Assembly: GCA_017880265.1 (NCBI GenBank)
Contig: JAFJTK010000147.1
Coordinates: 1-6,519, forward strand
Length of the DNA: 6,519 nt
Origin: Candidatus Pelagibacter sp.
Lineage (GTDB): Bacteria; Pseudomonadota; Alphaproteobacteria; Pelagibacterales; Pelagibacteraceae
Direction: 5' to 3'
The notes beneath the pieces were generated by a model that saw nothing but the letters and a program-made list of their open reading frames with translations, was not told where the DNA came from and did not search any database. Position 1 is the first letter of the stretch, and every line of letters starts with the position of its first letter. The translations under genes were made by a program, and so were the position numbers. This document shows positions 6,355 to 6,519 of the stretch, piece by piece.

Positions 6355-6519
6355 TTCAGCTATTTATAACGGACAAGTAATTCATAAAAGATTTAAGCCA
6401 AAAGTTCATCACTTTAAGTATAAAGTTTTTTCACTGTTGTTAGATCTTTCAGAACTGGAAATTTTAGATAAAAAAGTTAATTTTTTTTCATTCAATAAAT
6501 TTAATTTAATTAGTTTTCA
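6347..6519 (+). CDS. DUF1365 family protein, 3'-truncated by the window
   Basis: Starts at an ATG overlapping the last 8 bases of the FAD gene in another frame and stays open for 57 codons plus two bases to the window edge. It was recognised from the family's characteristic N-terminus: SAIYNGQVIHKRFKPKVHHF (4-23), then KYKVFSLLLDLSEL (24-37) and FFSFNKFNLISF (46-57), matching the DUF1365 pattern of a short tyrosine/arginine-rich strand, a 'FxYxVF-LLLDL' strand and 'SxNRFNLxSF'. The last two bases, CA, would begin the His usually found next. Full-length members are about 230-270 residues, so roughly three quarters is missing. Biochemical function is not established; the family travels with COG2907 flavoproteins and cyclopropane-fatty-acyl synthase. 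The overlap with the previous gene and the lack of a clear ribosome site point to translational coupling. Confidence 0.85.
   Translation, partial: MINSAIYNGQVIHKRFKPKVHHFKYKVFSLLLDLSELEILDKKVNFFSFNKFNLISF

Noticed and set aside
1..6519. CRISPR arrays, insertion sequences, tRNA or rRNA genes
   Set aside because: No spaced direct repeats, transposase-like coding, inverted terminal repeats or cloverleaf sequences were seen; the only internal repetition is the two related riboswitch aptamers.

Overview
The window reads as a piece of a very AT-rich (roughly 30% GC by eye), densely packed genome of a marine alphaproteobacterium, most likely of the SAR11 / Pelagibacterales group. That placement is inferred from base composition, gene overlaps of a few bases, short spacers, and a tandem glycine riboswitch in front of gcvT. 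No rRNA or other phylogenetic marker is present, so it is not proven.

Layout, all on the + strand. Bases 1-563 hold the 3' two thirds of a DMT/EamA-family membrane transporter, cut by the window edge. Bases 564-753 are the only real intergenic region. It is almost filled by a two-aptamer glycine riboswitch whose 3' end reaches the gcvT start codon. Bases 754-5097 carry a complete glycine cleavage operon in the order gcvT-gcvH-gcvP (T protein, lipoyl H protein, single-chain P protein). The genes are packed with a 1-base overlap (T/H) and a 1-base gap (H/P). Twelve bases later, 5110-6354 encodes a FAD-binding amine-oxidase-like protein (COG2907 type). It overlaps by 8 bases the start of a DUF1365 gene that runs off the right edge.

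The three Gcv proteins, with a dihydrolipoamide dehydrogenase encoded elsewhere, convert glycine + THF + NAD+ to CO2, NH3, 5,10-methylene-THF and NADH. The riboswitch senses the substrate. No terminator is visible between aptamer 2 and gcvT. Instead, an 8-bp helix (674-681 with 745-752) can mask the weak gcvT Shine-Dalgarno and competes for the same bases as the short P1 of aptamer 2. That arrangement fits a glycine-ON translational switch.

The FAD protein and DUF1365 protein form a pair that in other proteobacteria usually sits beside cyclopropane/branched fatty-acid synthase genes. With no terminator or obvious promoter in the 12-base gap after gcvP, the pair may be co-transcribed with the gcv operon. 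The novel elements are modest: the architecture of the switch, and the possible link between glycine/C1 status and membrane-lipid modification.
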